From contig NZ_JACXXE010000001.1 in NCBI RefSeq assembly GCF_014764715.1, forward strand, positions 1-64,000: a stretch of DNA of 64,000 nt. Reading direction: 5' to 3'. Source of the DNA: Bacillus crepusculi. GTDB lineage: Bacteria; Bacillota; Bacilli; Bacillales; Bacillaceae. This document shows, piece by piece, positions 32,364-43,070 of this stretch. Positions within the stretch are counted from its first letter, which is position 1. Each line of letters opens with the position of its first letter. The notes beneath the pieces were generated by a model. That model was not told where the DNA came from, searched no databases, and saw nothing but the letters and a program-made list of their open reading frames with translations. The position numbers and the translations under genes are program-made.

Positions 32364-33500
32364 ATGAGTTTAGCACCACATGGCGGGGTATTAATTAATC
32401 GAGTAAATGAAGAATATGATCTCAGCACGGCTGCGAAGGAAATTGAACTAGATGCGATCTCCTTTGCAGACCTTGAACTCATTGCAATTGGCGGGTATAG
32501 TCCAATTGAAGGCTTTTTAACAAAAACAGATTATGAAGCAGTTGTGAGCAGTATGCGACTAGCAAGTGGTGTCGTTTGGTCTCTTCCAATTACGCTGCCA
32601 GTCACAAAGGAAAAAGCAGCCGAGATCAATCAAGGGGATATCGTGCGTCTATCTTACAATGGAACAGTATACGGGATCATTGAAGTAGAGGATCAATACA
32701 CACCAGATAAAGAAAAAGAAGCAGTGAATGTATATAAAACAGATGACCGCAATCATCCAGGCGTGAAAAAATTATTTGAACGCGGTGACACGTATATTGG
32801 TGGTAAAATTACATTGACGAAACGCAGCGAAAAACCATTCCCTCAATTTACGTATGAGCCAGAAGAAACAAGAAAACATTTCAAAGAAAACGGATGGAAA
32901 ACAATTGTTGGTTTCCAAACGAGAAACCCCGTCCACCGTGCGCATGAATATATTCAAAAGACAGCACTAGAAACAGTCGACGGTTTATTTTTAAATCCAC
33001 TCGTTGGGGAAACAAAATCTGATGATATCCCAGCAGATGTGAGAATGAAAAGCTATCAAGTATTACTGAACGGTTATTATCCAAAAGATCGCGTCTTTTT
33101 AGGTGTTTTTCCTGCTGCAATGCGTTATGCTGGACCAAAGGAAGCGATATTTCATGCGCTTGTTCGGAAAAATTATGGCTGTACACACTTTATTGTCGGA
33201 AGAGATCATGCAGGTGTGGGTGATTATTACGGCACATATGAGGCGCAGGAGCTATTTGATCAATTTACAAGTGAAGAAATTGGTATTACACCATTAAAAT
33301 TTGAACACAGCTTCTACTGCAATACATGTGAAGCGATGGCAACCCCAAAAACATGTCCGCACGATAAAAGTGAGCATGTCATTCTTTCAGGTACAAAGGT
33401 TCGAACCATGCTGAGAAACGGTGAATTACCGCCAAGCACGTTCAGCCGCAAAGAAGTCATTGAAACATTAATCGAAGGATTAAAAACGACGGTATCTTAA
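32364..33500 (+). CDS. sat: Sulfate adenylyltransferase (ATP sulfurylase)
   Basis: 378-residue homo-oligomeric ATP sulfurylase activating sulfate to APS. The active-site motif [11 protein letters not shown] is at 185-195 and the phosphate-binding GRDHAGVG further downstream. A zinc-binding-like Cys cluster ([15 protein letters not shown]) follows, as in other bacterial enzymes. ATG 32364 follows GAGAGGAAG. Confidence 0.97.
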   Translation: MSLAPHGGVLINRVNEEYDLSTAAKEIELDAISFADLELIAIGGYSPIEGFLTKTDYEAVVSSMRLASGVVWSLPITLPVTKEKAAEINQGDIVRLSYNGTVYGIIEVEDQYTPDKEKEAVNVYKTDDRNHPGVKKLFERGDTYIGGKITLTKRSEKPFPQFTYEPEETRKHFKENGWKTIVGFQTRNPVHRAHEYIQKTALETVDGLFLNPLVGETKSDDIPADVRMKSYQVLLNGYYPKDRVFLGVFPAAMRYAGPKEAIFHALVRKNYGCTHFIVGRDHAGVGDYYGTYEAQELFDQFTSEEIGITPLKFEHSFYCNTCEAMATPKTCPHDKSEHVILSGTKVRTMLRNGELPPSTFSRKEVIETLIEGLKTTVS

Positions 33501-33514
33501 AGGGAGGGTATGAC

Positions 33515-34108
33515 ATGAGCAACGAACATATCGTGTGGCATGATTCATCAATTACAAAAGAAGAATATCAACAGAAAAACAATCATAAAAGTGGCATTAT
33601 CTGGCTCACAGGTCTTAGTGGGTCAGGTAAATCAACGATCGCAAATGCAGCGGCTAGAGAGCTGTTTGAACAAGGCTACCAAGTCACAGTCCTTGATGGC
33701 GATAACGTACGACATGGACTCAATAAAGATTTAGGGTTTTCAGATGACGATAGAAAAGAGAATATCCGGCGCATCGGAGAAGTGGCGAAATTATTTGTTG
33801 AGCAAGGGACCATTGTCATCACAGCTTTTATTTCTCCGTTTCAAGAAGACCGCCACATTGTCAGACAGTTAGTCGAAGACGGAGAATTTCACGAAGTGTT
33901 TGTGAAATGTGATCTGAACGTGTGTGAAGAACGTGATCCAAAGGGATTATATAAAAAAGCTAGAAACGGTGAAATTCCATTTTTCACTGGAATTGATTCG
34001 CCGTATGAAGAGCCAGCAGCGCCTGAGCTTGTATTAGATACAGGAGAATTGTCTCGCGAGGAGTCCAAACAGCGCCTCGTGGATTATGTAAAGGGAAAAG
34101 CGAAATAA
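33515..34108 (+). CDS. cysC: Adenylylsulfate kinase
   Basis: 197-residue kinase phosphorylating APS to PAPS. P-loop GLSGSGKST is at 33-41. The [30 protein letters not shown] block binds APS, and the lid region is [11 protein letters not shown]. It lies 14 bp after sat, behind AAAGGGAGG. Confidence 0.97.
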   Translation: MSNEHIVWHDSSITKEEYQQKNNHKSGIIWLTGLSGSGKSTIANAAARELFEQGYQVTVLDGDNVRHGLNKDLGFSDDDRKENIRRIGEVAKLFVEQGTIVITAFISPFQEDRHIVRQLVEDGEFHEVFVKCDLNVCEERDPKGLYKKARNGEIPFFTGIDSPYEEPAAPELVLDTGELSREESKQRLVDYVKGKAK

Positions 34109-34136
34109 TCGGCTGATGGCAGGGGGAGAAAGCACG

Positions 34137-34892
34137 ATGGGGAAAGTATACATTGTTGGTGCCGGGCCGGGAGATCCAGACTTAATTACATTGAAGGCTC
34201 ATAAGGCAATACAGCAGGCAGATGTCATTTTATATGATCGTCTCGTCAATCAAGAGATTCTCGCCCACGCCAAACCGGAGGCGGAATTGATCTATTGCGG
34301 CAAACTGCCAAATCATCATACGATGAGACAGGAAGCCATCAATGAAGCGCTTGTGACTCATGCAAAAAAAGGGAACGTTGTCGTTCGTCTGAAAGGCGGC
34401 GATCCCTTTGTATTTGGCCGAGGCGGTGAAGAAATCGAATGCTTAGCTGAGCACGGGATTCCGTATGAGGTCGTCCCTGGGATTACCTCTGGTATCGCAG
34501 CGGCTGCTTATGCGGGCATTCCGGTAACGCACCGTGAATACAGCTCAAATGTCGCCTTTGTCACGGGACATTATCAAAAGGATGAACATTTTGAAGAAAA
34601 GTGGGAGGCACTGGCAACGGGAATTGATACCCTTGTGATATACATGGGTGTTAAAAACGTGGAAAGAGTGCAGCGGCTTCTTTTGAAAAATGGGCGCGAC
34701 CCTGAAACGCCAGCTGCGTTTATTCACTGGGGAACCACGATGAGGCAAAAGACGACTTGCTGCACTGTGGCGACGCTGTCTGAAACAGTTGAAAAAGAAG
34801 GCATCGAGCATCCAAGTTTAATTGTTGTCGGAGATGTCGTTCATTTTCATCAAAAGCTGAGCTGGTTTGAACCCGCATTAATCGAGAAATAA
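34137..34892 (+). CDS. sumT: Uroporphyrinogen-III C-methyltransferase
   Basis: 251-residue SAM-dependent enzyme (YlnD) that methylates uroporphyrinogen III twice to precorrin-2, the first siroheme-specific step. [15 protein letters not shown] at the N-terminus, [18 protein letters not shown] and [21 protein letters not shown] are diagnostic. ATG 34137 is preferred because GGGGGAG (34122-34128) precedes it; the upstream ATG 34116 lacks a site. It supplies siroheme for sulfite reductase. Confidence 0.95.
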   Translation: MGKVYIVGAGPGDPDLITLKAHKAIQQADVILYDRLVNQEILAHAKPEAELIYCGKLPNHHTMRQEAINEALVTHAKKGNVVVRLKGGDPFVFGRGGEEIECLAEHGIPYEVVPGITSGIAAAAYAGIPVTHREYSSNVAFVTGHYQKDEHFEEKWEALATGIDTLVIYMGVKNVERVQRLLLKNGRDPETPAAFIHWGTTMRQKTTCCTVATLSETVEKEGIEHPSLIVVGDVVHFHQKLSWFEPALIEK

Positions 34893-34903
34893 AGAATGAA
34901 GGG

Positions 34904-34934
34904 GAAAAGACACGTACATACATCGTGTCTTTTC
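34904..34934 (+). terminator. Palindromic hairpin between sumT and sirB
   Basis: 10-bp perfect stem AAAAGACACG (34905-34914) / CGTGTCTTTT (34924-34933), extended by G-C. The T run is part of the stem, so it may act as a partial terminator lowering sirB-sirC expression. Confidence 0.5.
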
Positions 34935-34967
34935 GTCTGATCAAAACAAGTGAGAGGGAGGAGCCGT

Positions 34968-35753
34968 ATGAAACAAGCTGTACTTTATGTTGGTCATGGA
35001 AGCAGAGTGAAAGAAGCACAAGATAAAGCCATTTCTTTTATGAAAAGCTGTATGCCGTTAGTCGAAGCAGATATACAGGAAATTTGTTTTTTAGAGCTGA
35101 CCGCTCCTTCTATAGAAGAAGGATTTGAGACTTGCGTGCAAAAAGGAGCAACACACATTGCGATCGTCCCGCTCCTCCTTTTAACTGCCATGCATGCCAA
35201 ATCAGATATTCCAGATGAGATTGAGAAAGTACAAAAACGTTTCCCGCAAGTGAAGGTGACATATGGAAGACCAATAGGAGTGAATCAAGAAGTCACGAAA
35301 GCGGTTGTCGCAAGGATTGAAGAAGCGGGGTACGAGGGAGAGCGTGCAAGAATTCTCTTAATTGGCCGCGGAAGCTCTGATCCAGATGTAAAGCGAGATG
35401 TGTTTGGCATTGCAGAAGATGTCCGGCGCATACTGCCCCGTGCAGAAGTTCTCCCATGTTTTATTACAGCATGTGAACCCAATTATCGTGACGTCTTAGC
35501 TCAGTTAACAAAAGATGCCACTACGCCTGTCTATCTTGTGCCTTATCTTTTATTTACCGGCATTTTAATGAAAGAGATTGAAAGTGAAGCGGAGCAGGCG
35601 AGAGAGCGGCTTCAAGATGTCCGGGTATGCCGGTATATTGGCTTTCACCCTCATGTAAAAGCAGCTTATATTGAACGCGTGCAAGAAACCATTTTAAACA
35701 AAGAGGATGCGTTTCGTTTTCAAGGAGAAAGCCATGCTTCCAGTTCATCTTGA
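34968..35753 (+). CDS. sirB: Sirohydrochlorin ferrochelatase
   Basis: 261-residue CbiX/SirB-type chelatase (YlnE) inserting Fe2+ into sirohydrochlorin. Two homologous halves are seen: LYVGHGSRVKEAQ near the start and LLIGRGSSDPDVKRD in the middle, with conserved His in VGHGS. ATG 34968 follows GAGGGAGGAG; a GTG at 34950 in frame is upstream of that site and not used. Its end overlaps sirC by 20 bases. Confidence 0.94.
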   Translation: MKQAVLYVGHGSRVKEAQDKAISFMKSCMPLVEADIQEICFLELTAPSIEEGFETCVQKGATHIAIVPLLLLTAMHAKSDIPDEIEKVQKRFPQVKVTYGRPIGVNQEVTKAVVARIEEAGYEGERARILLIGRGSSDPDVKRDVFGIAEDVRRILPRAEVLPCFITACEPNYRDVLAQLTKDATTPVYLVPYLLFTGILMKEIESEAEQARERLQDVRVCRYIGFHPHVKAAYIERVQETILNKEDAFRFQGESHASSSS

Positions 35754-36237
35754 TCTAACCAATAAACAAGTGCTTATCGCCGGCGGCGGAACGGTAGCGG
35801 CAAGAAGAGTGAGTGCACTATGCATGGAGCCTTGCCGTATAACCGTTGTGAGCCCAGATATTTGTGATGAAATGGCACGTCTCATTGATACATATGAGCT
35901 GAATTGGAAGGGAAAAAAGGTGGGCGCTGAGGATTTGGAGGATGCATTTCTCATTGTTGCTGCAACAAGTGACCCTTCTGTCAATGAATGGATTGCGCAA
36001 ACAGCACTGCCTCATCAGCTTGTCAACTGTGTAAGCCAATCAGAGCTCGGCAATGTGATTGTGCCAAAGGTTGTCAAAGCAGGAAAAGTGACAATTTCAG
36101 TTTCTACGAGCGGGGCAAGCCCAGCAAGGACAAAACAGCTGGCTGCGGCCATCGAGGCCATGCTTGAAAAAGAAGATGTAGACGCGCTTGAAGCTCTCTA
36201 TATAGAAAGAAAAAAACGGCAAAGAAAAGGCCGATAA
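35734..36237 (+). CDS. sirC: Precorrin-2 dehydrogenase
   Basis: 167-residue NAD+-dependent enzyme (YlnF) oxidising precorrin-2 to sirohydrochlorin. The Rossmann motif VLIAGGGTVAARR is near residues 13-25, and the C-terminal segment matches the dehydrogenase half of CysG. ATG 35734 lies after AAGGAG inside sirB; ATG 35707 has no suitable site. It is the last gene of the sulfate/siroheme operon, with a stop inside the terminator stem. Confidence 0.94.
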   Translation: MLPVHLDLTNKQVLIAGGGTVAARRVSALCMEPCRITVVSPDICDEMARLIDTYELNWKGKKVGAEDLEDAFLIVAATSDPSVNEWIAQTALPHQLVNCVSQSELGNVIVPKVVKAGKVTISVSTSGASPARTKQLAAAIEAMLEKEDVDALEALYIERKKRQRKGR

Positions 36238-36261
36238 AATCCTTATAGAGATTTTATCGGC
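36230..36261. terminator. Bidirectional terminator between sirC and rqcH
   Basis: 12-bp perfect inverted repeat GCCGATAAAATC / GATTTTATCGGC, with T-rich sequence after it on both strands. It serves the convergent cys operon (+) and rqcH (-). Confidence 0.87.
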
Positions 36262-36266
36262 TTGTT

Positions 36267-37976
36267 TTATTTTCTCAGCTTTAGGACAACATCTTCATCG
36301 GGTGTGACAAATAATGTTTGCTGCTGATCATACGTAACAAAGCCTGGCTTTGCTCCGTTTGGTTTTTTTACATGACGGATTTTCGTATAATCGACAGGCA
36401 CGGAGCTAGATTCCTTTGCTTTAGAGAAGTAGGCAGCAATTTGAGCCGCTTCATGAAGCGTTTGTTCATCAGGTGTTTGATGACGGATGACGACATGTGA
36501 TCCAGGAATATCCTTTGTGTGCAACCAAATGTCATCACGAGCAGCAGCCTTAGTGGTCAAATACTCATTTTGTTTGTTGTTTTTCCCGACTAAAATCGGA
36601 ATGCCTTGAGACGATTCATACGTTTCAAGCTGGACGGCCGCCGGTTTTTTCTTTTTGGCGTGACGCTTTTGTTTGGCGCGTAAATATTTCCCTTCAACGA
36701 GCTCTTCTCTCATTTCCTCTAAATCTTTTGGAGACGCAGAGGATAGCTGCTGGATCAGCTCTTCAAAATAAACAATTTCTTCATGTGTCCGTTTGATTTG
36801 TTCATTTACAGCCTCTACGGCATTTTTGGCCTTTTGATATTTTGTAAAATATATCTGCGCATTTTCAGAAGGGGTTTTATTTGTTTTGAGCGGGATCGTG
36901 ATCTCTCCGCCTTCTTCATCATAATAATTGATGACCGTCGCTTCTTTATCCCCTTTTTTGATGGCATATAAATTGGCTGTTAACAATTCACCATAGAGCT
37001 GGTATTTATGTGCATCCTGAGATTCTTCAAGGGTTCTTTTTAGTTTTTTCAGCTTGTTTTCATTTTTTTTCTTTTCATTCACGACAAACCGTTCTAGGTC
37101 AGCCGCCTGCTGTTTGACTCTGTCTCTTTCAGCTTTTCCAAAATAAAAGCGATCAAGCAACTGGCTGAGAGAACCAAACGTCTTCATTTCGCCATTTACA
37201 TGCTGGAGTTCTAATAAATAAAAATACTCTTTGCCGTCTTTTCTTGTGAGCTGCGGGGTAAAGGAATGAGACCGAATGAGCTGGAACATGTCAATCAGTG
37301 TATGTGGAATCGTTTCCTGGTTGGCAAGACCGGCCCTGTGAACAGCTTCCTTGGCAAACAGCGGGGAAACCCCGGAAAATGTATCGACAATTTGATTTAC
37401 GATTTTCCCTTCTTGAAAGCGTAAATGCTTTAAAATATCTTCCTTCGTCACATCAAAAGGATTCAATTTTTGCTGTGCAGGCGGCAGAAGATATTCATGA
37501 CCAGGGAGCACCGTTCGGTAGCTGTTCACAGACGGAGAAAGGTGTTTCAGGCCATCGATGATCTGCTGCGTTCCATCTTCAACAAGAATCAAATTACTAT
37601 GCCGTCCCATGATTTCGATATAAAGCTTCCGGGTCTGTTCATCACCAATTTCATTTCGGCTTCGCACATGAAGCACGATGACTCGGTCAAATCCAACCTG
37701 TTCAAAACGCTCAATAAACCCGCCCTCGAGGTGCTTTCTAAGGAGCATACAAAACATAGGGGGTTCGCTTGGATTGTCATAATGATGCTCAGTGAGCTGC
37801 ACTCTCGCATAGCTCGGATGAGCCGATAAAAGAAGCTTATGATTTTTCCCGTTTGACCGGATATGAAAAATCAGTTCATGCTTATATGGCTGATGGATTT
37901 TTGAAATTCTCCCGCCAGTTAATGTCTCTTGTAATTCATTTGTCATACCGTATGTAAAAATGCCGTCAAATGACAT
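36267..37976 (-). CDS. rqcH: RqcH (YloA), NEMF-family ribosome-quality-control factor
   Basis: 569-residue NFACT-family protein. RqcH binds obstructed 50S subunits, recruits tRNA-Ala and adds alanine tails that mark nascent chains for degradation. It was earlier described as a fibronectin-binding protein. Asp97-Arg98 (GFDRVIVL), needed for tRNA engagement, are present. A coiled-coil region (about 285-430) and a C-terminal NFACT-R domain ([16 protein letters not shown]) follow. The start is ATG at 37976 behind AGAGGGTG; a GTG eight codons earlier lacks a site. It is convergent with sirC. Confidence 0.95.
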   Translation of the reverse strand: MSFDGIFTYGMTNELQETLTGGRISKIHQPYKHELIFHIRSNGKNHKLLLSAHPSYARVQLTEHHYDNPSEPPMFCMLLRKHLEGGFIERFEQVGFDRVIVLHVRSRNEIGDEQTRKLYIEIMGRHSNLILVEDGTQQIIDGLKHLSPSVNSYRTVLPGHEYLLPPAQQKLNPFDVTKEDILKHLRFQEGKIVNQIVDTFSGVSPLFAKEAVHRAGLANQETIPHTLIDMFQLIRSHSFTPQLTRKDGKEYFYLLELQHVNGEMKTFGSLSQLLDRFYFGKAERDRVKQQAADLERFVVNEKKKNENKLKKLKRTLEESQDAHKYQLYGELLTANLYAIKKGDKEATVINYYDEEGGEITIPLKTNKTPSENAQIYFTKYQKAKNAVEAVNEQIKRTHEEIVYFEELIQQLSSASPKDLEEMREELVEGKYLRAKQKRHAKKKKPAAVQLETYESSQGIPILVGKNNKQNEYLTTKAAARDDIWLHTKDIPGSHVVIRHQTPDEQTLHEAAQIAAYFSKAKESSSVPVDYTKIRHVKKPNGAKPGFVTYDQQQTLFVTPDEDVVLKLRK

Positions 37977-38052
37977 GCTGGATACACCCTCTTCTTTCAC
38001 ACGAATCTACTGAAAGAACCTTACATTTTCTCGTTCTTTAGGCAGTCTTATT

Positions 38053-38081
38053 ATTATAGCATGATTTAGGACGAGTCTGAA
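38053..38081 (-). promoter_or_regulatory. Promoter of rqcH
   Basis: On the - strand, TTCAGA (38081-38076), 17 bp, TATAAT (38058-38053). The -10 is consensus and the -35 is a partial match. Confidence 0.6.
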
Positions 38082-38141
38082 TAAACTGGCTTATAGAACA
38101 CTGCATATGAGAGAGAACAAAAGAGGAGTGGACGAGGTCAA

Positions 38142-40817
38142 ATGAATTGGCATGAACTGAACCAAACCGATTTATTAAAAACAATGAATACATCGATAGG
38201 TGACGGACTGTCAGAGCAAGATGTACAAAAGCGGCTTGAAAAACACGGACCAAATGAATTGCAGGAAGGAAAAAAGGCGTCAGCTCTGATCATTTTTTTA
38301 GCGCAATTTAAAGACTTTATGGTGTTAATCTTGCTTGCAGCCACAATCATTTCTGCCTTTTTAGGTGAATATGTTGATGCAGTAGCGATTGTAGCGATTG
38401 TTCTGTTGAATGGTGTACTCGGCTTTTATCAAGAACGCCGGGCGGAAAAATCCCTTCAAGCGTTAAAGGAATTATCGACTCCGCATGTGTATGCAAGGAG
38501 AAACAATGAGTGGGTCAAGATTCCGTCTAAGCACCTCGTACCAGGGGATATTGTCAAGTTTTCAAGCGGAGACCGGATTGGGGCAGATATTAGATTACTA
38601 GAAACAAAGAGCTTAGAAATCGAGGAGTCCGCTCTCACTGGTGAGTCGATCCCAGCGGTCAAACACGCAAGTCCGCTTTCAAGCAACCATGTCTCGCTTG
38701 GAGATTTGACGAACATGGCTTTTATGGGGACGCTAGTCACGAGAGGAAGCGGCGTAGGTGTTGTCATTGGGACAGGAATGAATACAGCCATGGGGCAAAT
38801 TGCTGGCATGCTGGATGCTGCAGGGAATATGGAAACACCGCTGCAAAGACGTCTTGAACAGCTCGGGAAAATCCTGATTGTTGCTGCTTTATTTTTAACC
38901 GTGCTTGTTGTTGTTCTTGGTGTGGTGCAAGGCCATGATTTGTATCATATGTTCCTAGCGGGTGTATCTCTTGCCGTTGCTGCCATTCCAGAAGGACTGC
39001 CGGCGATTGTCACCGTCGCACTTTCCTTAGGTGTGCAGCGGATGATCAAACAAAAATCGATTGTCAGAAAGCTCCCAGCGGTGGAAACACTCGGCTGCGC
39101 ATCGATCATTTGCTCAGATAAAACAGGGACAATGACTCAAAATAAAATGACCGTGACACATATATGGGCAGAGGGCAAAACGTGGAATGTTTCGGGTACG
39201 GGCTATGAGCCATCTGGTGATTTCACCTTAAACGGAGAACTTGTTCATGTTGACAAGCACCCAAGCCTGCAAAAGGTATTACTATATGGGGCGCTTTGTA
39301 ATACATCGACCATCGTTGAAAAAGATGGAGAGATGAGGCTTGATGGAGATCCAACAGAGGGCGCACTTCTCACCGCAGCGAGAAAAGCGGGTTTTACAGA
39401 GCAGTACATTGAAGCTGGGTTTCATGTCGTAGAGGAGTTTCCTTTTGACTCAGAAAGAAAGATGATGTCAGTCGTCGTCGAAACGAATCAAAAAGAGCGG
39501 TATGTGATTGCAAAGGGTGCGCCGGATGTCCTGATGAACCGTTCAAGTCATATGATGCACGGCGGACGCGCAGCCTTATTTTCAAAAGCCCATCGACAAG
39601 AAACAGAAGCTGCGATTCAAGGCTTAGCAAGACAAGCGCTAAGAACTATTGCGATTGCGTATAAAAAAGTCGGTTTGACAGAAAAAATCACATCTGTTCA
39701 GCAGGCAGAAACCGATCTAACATTTATCGGGTTAGAGGGGATGATCGATCCACCTCGTCCTGAAGTCATACGAGCGATTAAAGAGTGCCGGGATGCTGGC
39801 ATTAAAACGGTGATGATTACAGGGGATCATGTGGAAACAGCCAAAGCGATCGCAAAAGACTTGAGCCTTTTACCGAAACAAGGAAAGGTGCTTGACGGTA
39901 AAGCGCTTGACCAGATGAGTGACAAAGAGCTTGAGCAAACGGCTGAAAATGTATACGTCTTTGCCCGGGTATCCCCGGAGCATAAGCTGAGAATTGTGAA
40001 GGCCTATCAAAAAAATGGCCATATTGTGGCGATGACAGGTGACGGGGTCAATGATGCGCCTGCGATTAAACAAGCAGATATCGGAATTTCCATGGGTATC
40101 ACAGGAACAGACGTGGCCAAAGAAGCATCCTCCCTTATTTTACTTGATGACAACTTTGCGACCATAAAATCCGCCATTAAAGAAGGCCGGAATATTTACG
40201 AAAACATTCGCAAATTTGTCCGCTATTTACTTGCATCAAATGTGGGAGAAATTTTGGTCATGCTGTTTGCGATGCTCCTGGCCCTTCCGCTGCCTCTCGT
40301 TCCTATTCAAATCCTATGGGTAAACCTTGTGACAGATGGTCTCCCGGCTATGGCACTTGGTATGGATAAGCCAGAAGGCGATGTCATGAAGAGAAAGCCG
40401 CGGAACATGAAAGAGGGCATTTTTGCTAGAGGGCTTGGCTGGAAGGTCATATCAAGAGGGTTCCTCATCGGGCTTGCTACCCTATTAGCATTTATGTTTG
40501 TGTATCACCGCGATCCAAACAACTTGCAATATGCACAGACTGTCGCATTTAGCACGCTTGTTTTGGCGCAGCTCATCCATGTATTTGACTGCCGCAGTGA
40601 ACGGTCAATCTTTGAACGTAATCCATTTGGTAATCTTTATTTGATCGGTGCGGTTTTGTCATCACTTTTACTGATGCTTGTGGTCATTTATTATCCGCCG
40701 CTTCAGCCGATTTTCAAAACGGTGGCAATTGCACCTATTGATTGGCTGCTGATCATCGGTATGTCCGCACTGCCAACTTTTTTACTGGCAGGATCACTTT
40801 TGACAAGAAAAAAATAA
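38142..40817 (+). CDS. yloB: P-type Ca2+-transporting ATPase (YloB)
   Basis: 891-residue P2A-type cation ATPase pumping Ca2+ out of the cytoplasm; the B. subtilis protein is a calcium pump made in sporulation. TGES (166-169), the membrane motif PEGLP (283-287), phosphorylated Asp326 in SDKTGT and the hinge GDGVND are present, with an N-terminal cation-ATPase domain and C-terminal membrane segments. ATG 38142 follows AGAGGAG/GAGG. It is divergent from rqcH. Confidence 0.95.
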   Translation: MNWHELNQTDLLKTMNTSIGDGLSEQDVQKRLEKHGPNELQEGKKASALIIFLAQFKDFMVLILLAATIISAFLGEYVDAVAIVAIVLLNGVLGFYQERRAEKSLQALKELSTPHVYARRNNEWVKIPSKHLVPGDIVKFSSGDRIGADIRLLETKSLEIEESALTGESIPAVKHASPLSSNHVSLGDLTNMAFMGTLVTRGSGVGVVIGTGMNTAMGQIAGMLDAAGNMETPLQRRLEQLGKILIVAALFLTVLVVVLGVVQGHDLYHMFLAGVSLAVAAIPEGLPAIVTVALSLGVQRMIKQKSIVRKLPAVETLGCASIICSDKTGTMTQNKMTVTHIWAEGKTWNVSGTGYEPSGDFTLNGELVHVDKHPSLQKVLLYGALCNTSTIVEKDGEMRLDGDPTEGALLTAARKAGFTEQYIEAGFHVVEEFPFDSERKMMSVVVETNQKERYVIAKGAPDVLMNRSSHMMHGGRAALFSKAHRQETEAAIQGLARQALRTIAIAYKKVGLTEKITSVQQAETDLTFIGLEGMIDPPRPEVIRAIKECRDAGIKTVMITGDHVETAKAIAKDLSLLPKQGKVLDGKALDQMSDKELEQTAENVYVFARVSPEHKLRIVKAYQKNGHIVAMTGDGVNDAPAIKQADIGISMGITGTDVAKEASSLILLDDNFATIKSAIKEGRNIYENIRKFVRYLLASNVGEILVMLFAMLLALPLPLVPIQILWVNLVTDGLPAMALGMDKPEGDVMKRKPRNMKEGIFARGLGWKVISRGFLIGLATLLAFMFVYHRDPNNLQYAQTVAFSTLVLAQLIHVFDCRSERSIFERNPFGNLYLIGAVLSSLLLMLVVIYYPPLQPIFKTVAIAPIDWLLIIGMSALPTFLLAGSLLTRKK

Positions 40818-40833
40818 TTGGTTATGGTATAAT
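40800..40833 (+). promoter_or_regulatory. Candidate promoter before yloC
   Basis: TATAAT (40828-40833) is preceded by TGG, making an extended -10. The nearest TTGACA (40800-40805) lies 22 bp upstream, inside the end of yloB. The start would fall at the edge of the following hairpin. Confidence 0.4.
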
Positions 40834-40836
40834 TTT

Positions 40837-40866
40837 GAGGTAATAGTGTCTGCTATTACCTTTTTC
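40837..40866 (+). terminator. Terminator after yloB
   Basis: 8-bp stem GGTAATAG (40839-40846) / CTATTACC (40853-40860), loop TGTCTG, then TTTTT. Confidence 0.8.
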
Positions 40867-40900
40867 ATTTTATTAATATGAAAGAATTGGGTGTTTTGAC

Positions 40901-41776
40901 ATGATACGCAGTATGACGGGATTCGGTCAAGCGAGTAAAACGGATGGAGAACTGACAGTGTCAGTCGAGCTAAAATCGGTCAATCACCGTTTTAAAGAGG
41001 TTCATGCCCGTTTGCCGAGGCCGCTTTTATATTTCGAAGATACATTAAAAAAAATCATTCTTCGTCATGTGCAGCGTGGTAGAATTGAGCTGTTTGTCAC
41101 GATTGAAGGCGGTAAATTAGCAAGCCGGTCCTTGCAGATCGACTGGCCGCTGCTTGATGAATACATGAAAGCCGCAAAAGATCTCGAGGAACGCTATCAC
41201 ATTTCAGGCATTCAGCATGCACATGACTTACTTGGGCTGGAACATGCCGTTCAGGTAGAAGAGTCGGCCAGCCGAAATGAACAGCTAGAGCACCTGCTGA
41301 TAGACACTTGTGAAGCTGCTGTCAAGGAGCTTTGCTTTATGAGAGAGCAAGAGGGGACATCACTTCAAAAAGACTGTGAGCTGAGGCTCTCTGAATTAGA
41401 GGCCTACACAGAAGAAATAAAGGTCTTTGCCCCAGAGGTTGTGAGTCAGTACAAAGAACGGTTGAATCAACGATTGCAAGAATGGATCGGAGAGGCGCTT
41501 GACGAAAGCAGACTGACAACAGAGGCTGCCATCTTTGCTGACCGCTGTGACATTACAGAAGAAATCACGAGATTAAAAAGTCATTTTCAGCAGTTTCAGC
41601 AAATCTTGACGCAAGGCGGCGCTGCTGGACGAAAACTTGACTTTCTAGTGCAGGAGCTCAACCGTGAAGTGAATACCATTGGATCAAAAGCAAACCATCA
41701 CCATTTAACAAAGCTGGTGGTCGAAATGAAAAGTGCTATTGAAAAAATAAAAGAACAAGTGCAAAATATAGAATAG
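40901..41776 (+). CDS. yloC: YicC-family endoribonuclease (YloC)
   Basis: 291-residue YicC/YloC protein, with the YicC-like N-terminal domain beginning [10 protein letters not shown]...[17 protein letters not shown] and a C-terminal DUF1732 domain ([33 protein letters not shown]). E. coli YicC is an RNase involved in sRNA decay, and the B. subtilis homologue is reported to be an endoribonuclease. ATG 40901 has only a weak site (GGGTG). It precedes remA. Confidence 0.92.
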   Translation: MIRSMTGFGQASKTDGELTVSVELKSVNHRFKEVHARLPRPLLYFEDTLKKIILRHVQRGRIELFVTIEGGKLASRSLQIDWPLLDEYMKAAKDLEERYHISGIQHAHDLLGLEHAVQVEESASRNEQLEHLLIDTCEAAVKELCFMREQEGTSLQKDCELRLSELEAYTEEIKVFAPEVVSQYKERLNQRLQEWIGEALDESRLTTEAAIFADRCDITEEITRLKSHFQQFQQILTQGGAAGRKLDFLVQELNREVNTIGSKANHHHLTKLVVEMKSAIEKIKEQVQNIE

Positions 41777-41852
41777 TCATTGTGTATGCTGTTTACAGTG
41801 CGTCTCTTTCGGCGAGACTAGAGACGTTTATATTACAGGGGGACGAAAGAAG

Positions 41853-42122
41853 ATGACCATAAAGTTGATCAATATCGGATTTGGAAACATCATTTCAGCG
41901 AATCGGATGATTTCGATCGTCAGTCCGGAATCAGCACCGATTAAACGAATGATACAAGACGCAAGAGATCGAGGCATGCTCATAGATGCTACATACGGAA
42001 GAAGAACCCGTGCTGTTGTCATTATGGATAGTGACCATGTCATCTTATCTGCCGTTCAGCCTGAGACTGTCGCGCAAAGACTTTCTGTAAAAGAAGAAAT
42101 CATAGATGAAGGGCAGGGGTAA
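41853..42122 (+). CDS. remA: RemA, DNA-binding regulator of biofilm matrix genes
   Basis: 89-residue RemA (YlzA). In B. subtilis it oligomerises and activates matrix operons (eps, tapA) and osmoprotection genes. The conserved core includes [27 protein letters not shown] and [33 protein letters not shown] 41853 follows AGGGGGACGAAAG. It is followed ten bases later by gmk. Confidence 0.96.
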   Translation: MTIKLINIGFGNIISANRMISIVSPESAPIKRMIQDARDRGMLIDATYGRRTRAVVIMDSDHVILSAVQPETVAQRLSVKEEIIDEGQG

Positions 42123-42746
<624 letters not shown>

Positions 42747-42749
42747 ACG

Positions 42750-42953
42750 ATGTTAGATCCTTCAATTGACTCATTGATGAACAAACTTGATTCAAAATAT
42801 ACACTTGTGACAGTGTCTGCACGCCGTGCGCGTGAAATGCAGATCCATCAAGATCAACAGATCGAAAACACAAAGTCTTACAAATTTGTAGGAAAAGCAC
42901 TTGAAGAAATCGACGCTGGTCTTTTGACATTTGAAAAAGAGGATCAAGAATAA
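42750..42953 (+). CDS. rpoZ: RNA polymerase omega subunit
   Basis: 67-residue omega subunit, which assists assembly of beta-prime into RNA polymerase. The conserved [27 protein letters not shown] block and [15 protein letters not shown] are visible. ATG 42750 follows GGGGGTAG at the end of gmk. A strong inverted repeat follows the gene. Confidence 0.97.
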
Positions 42954-42984
42954 CACATCGCTTCTGCAATGCAGTGACGATACG

Positions 42985-43026
42985 TTCAAAAAAGTCAAAA
43001 CTATGATTGGTTTTGACTTTTTTGAA
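42985..43026. terminator. 17-bp perfect inverted repeat after rpoZ
   Basis: TTCAAAAAAGTCAAAAC (42985-43001) / GTTTTGACTTTTTTGAA (43010-43026) with loop TATGATTG. A T-rich 3' arm makes it a likely intrinsic terminator, possibly active in both directions. Confidence 0.75.
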
Positions 43027-43070
43027 TTGTGGACGAATTTGTGAAAAAGGCCGTTAAGGGGGACAAACAA

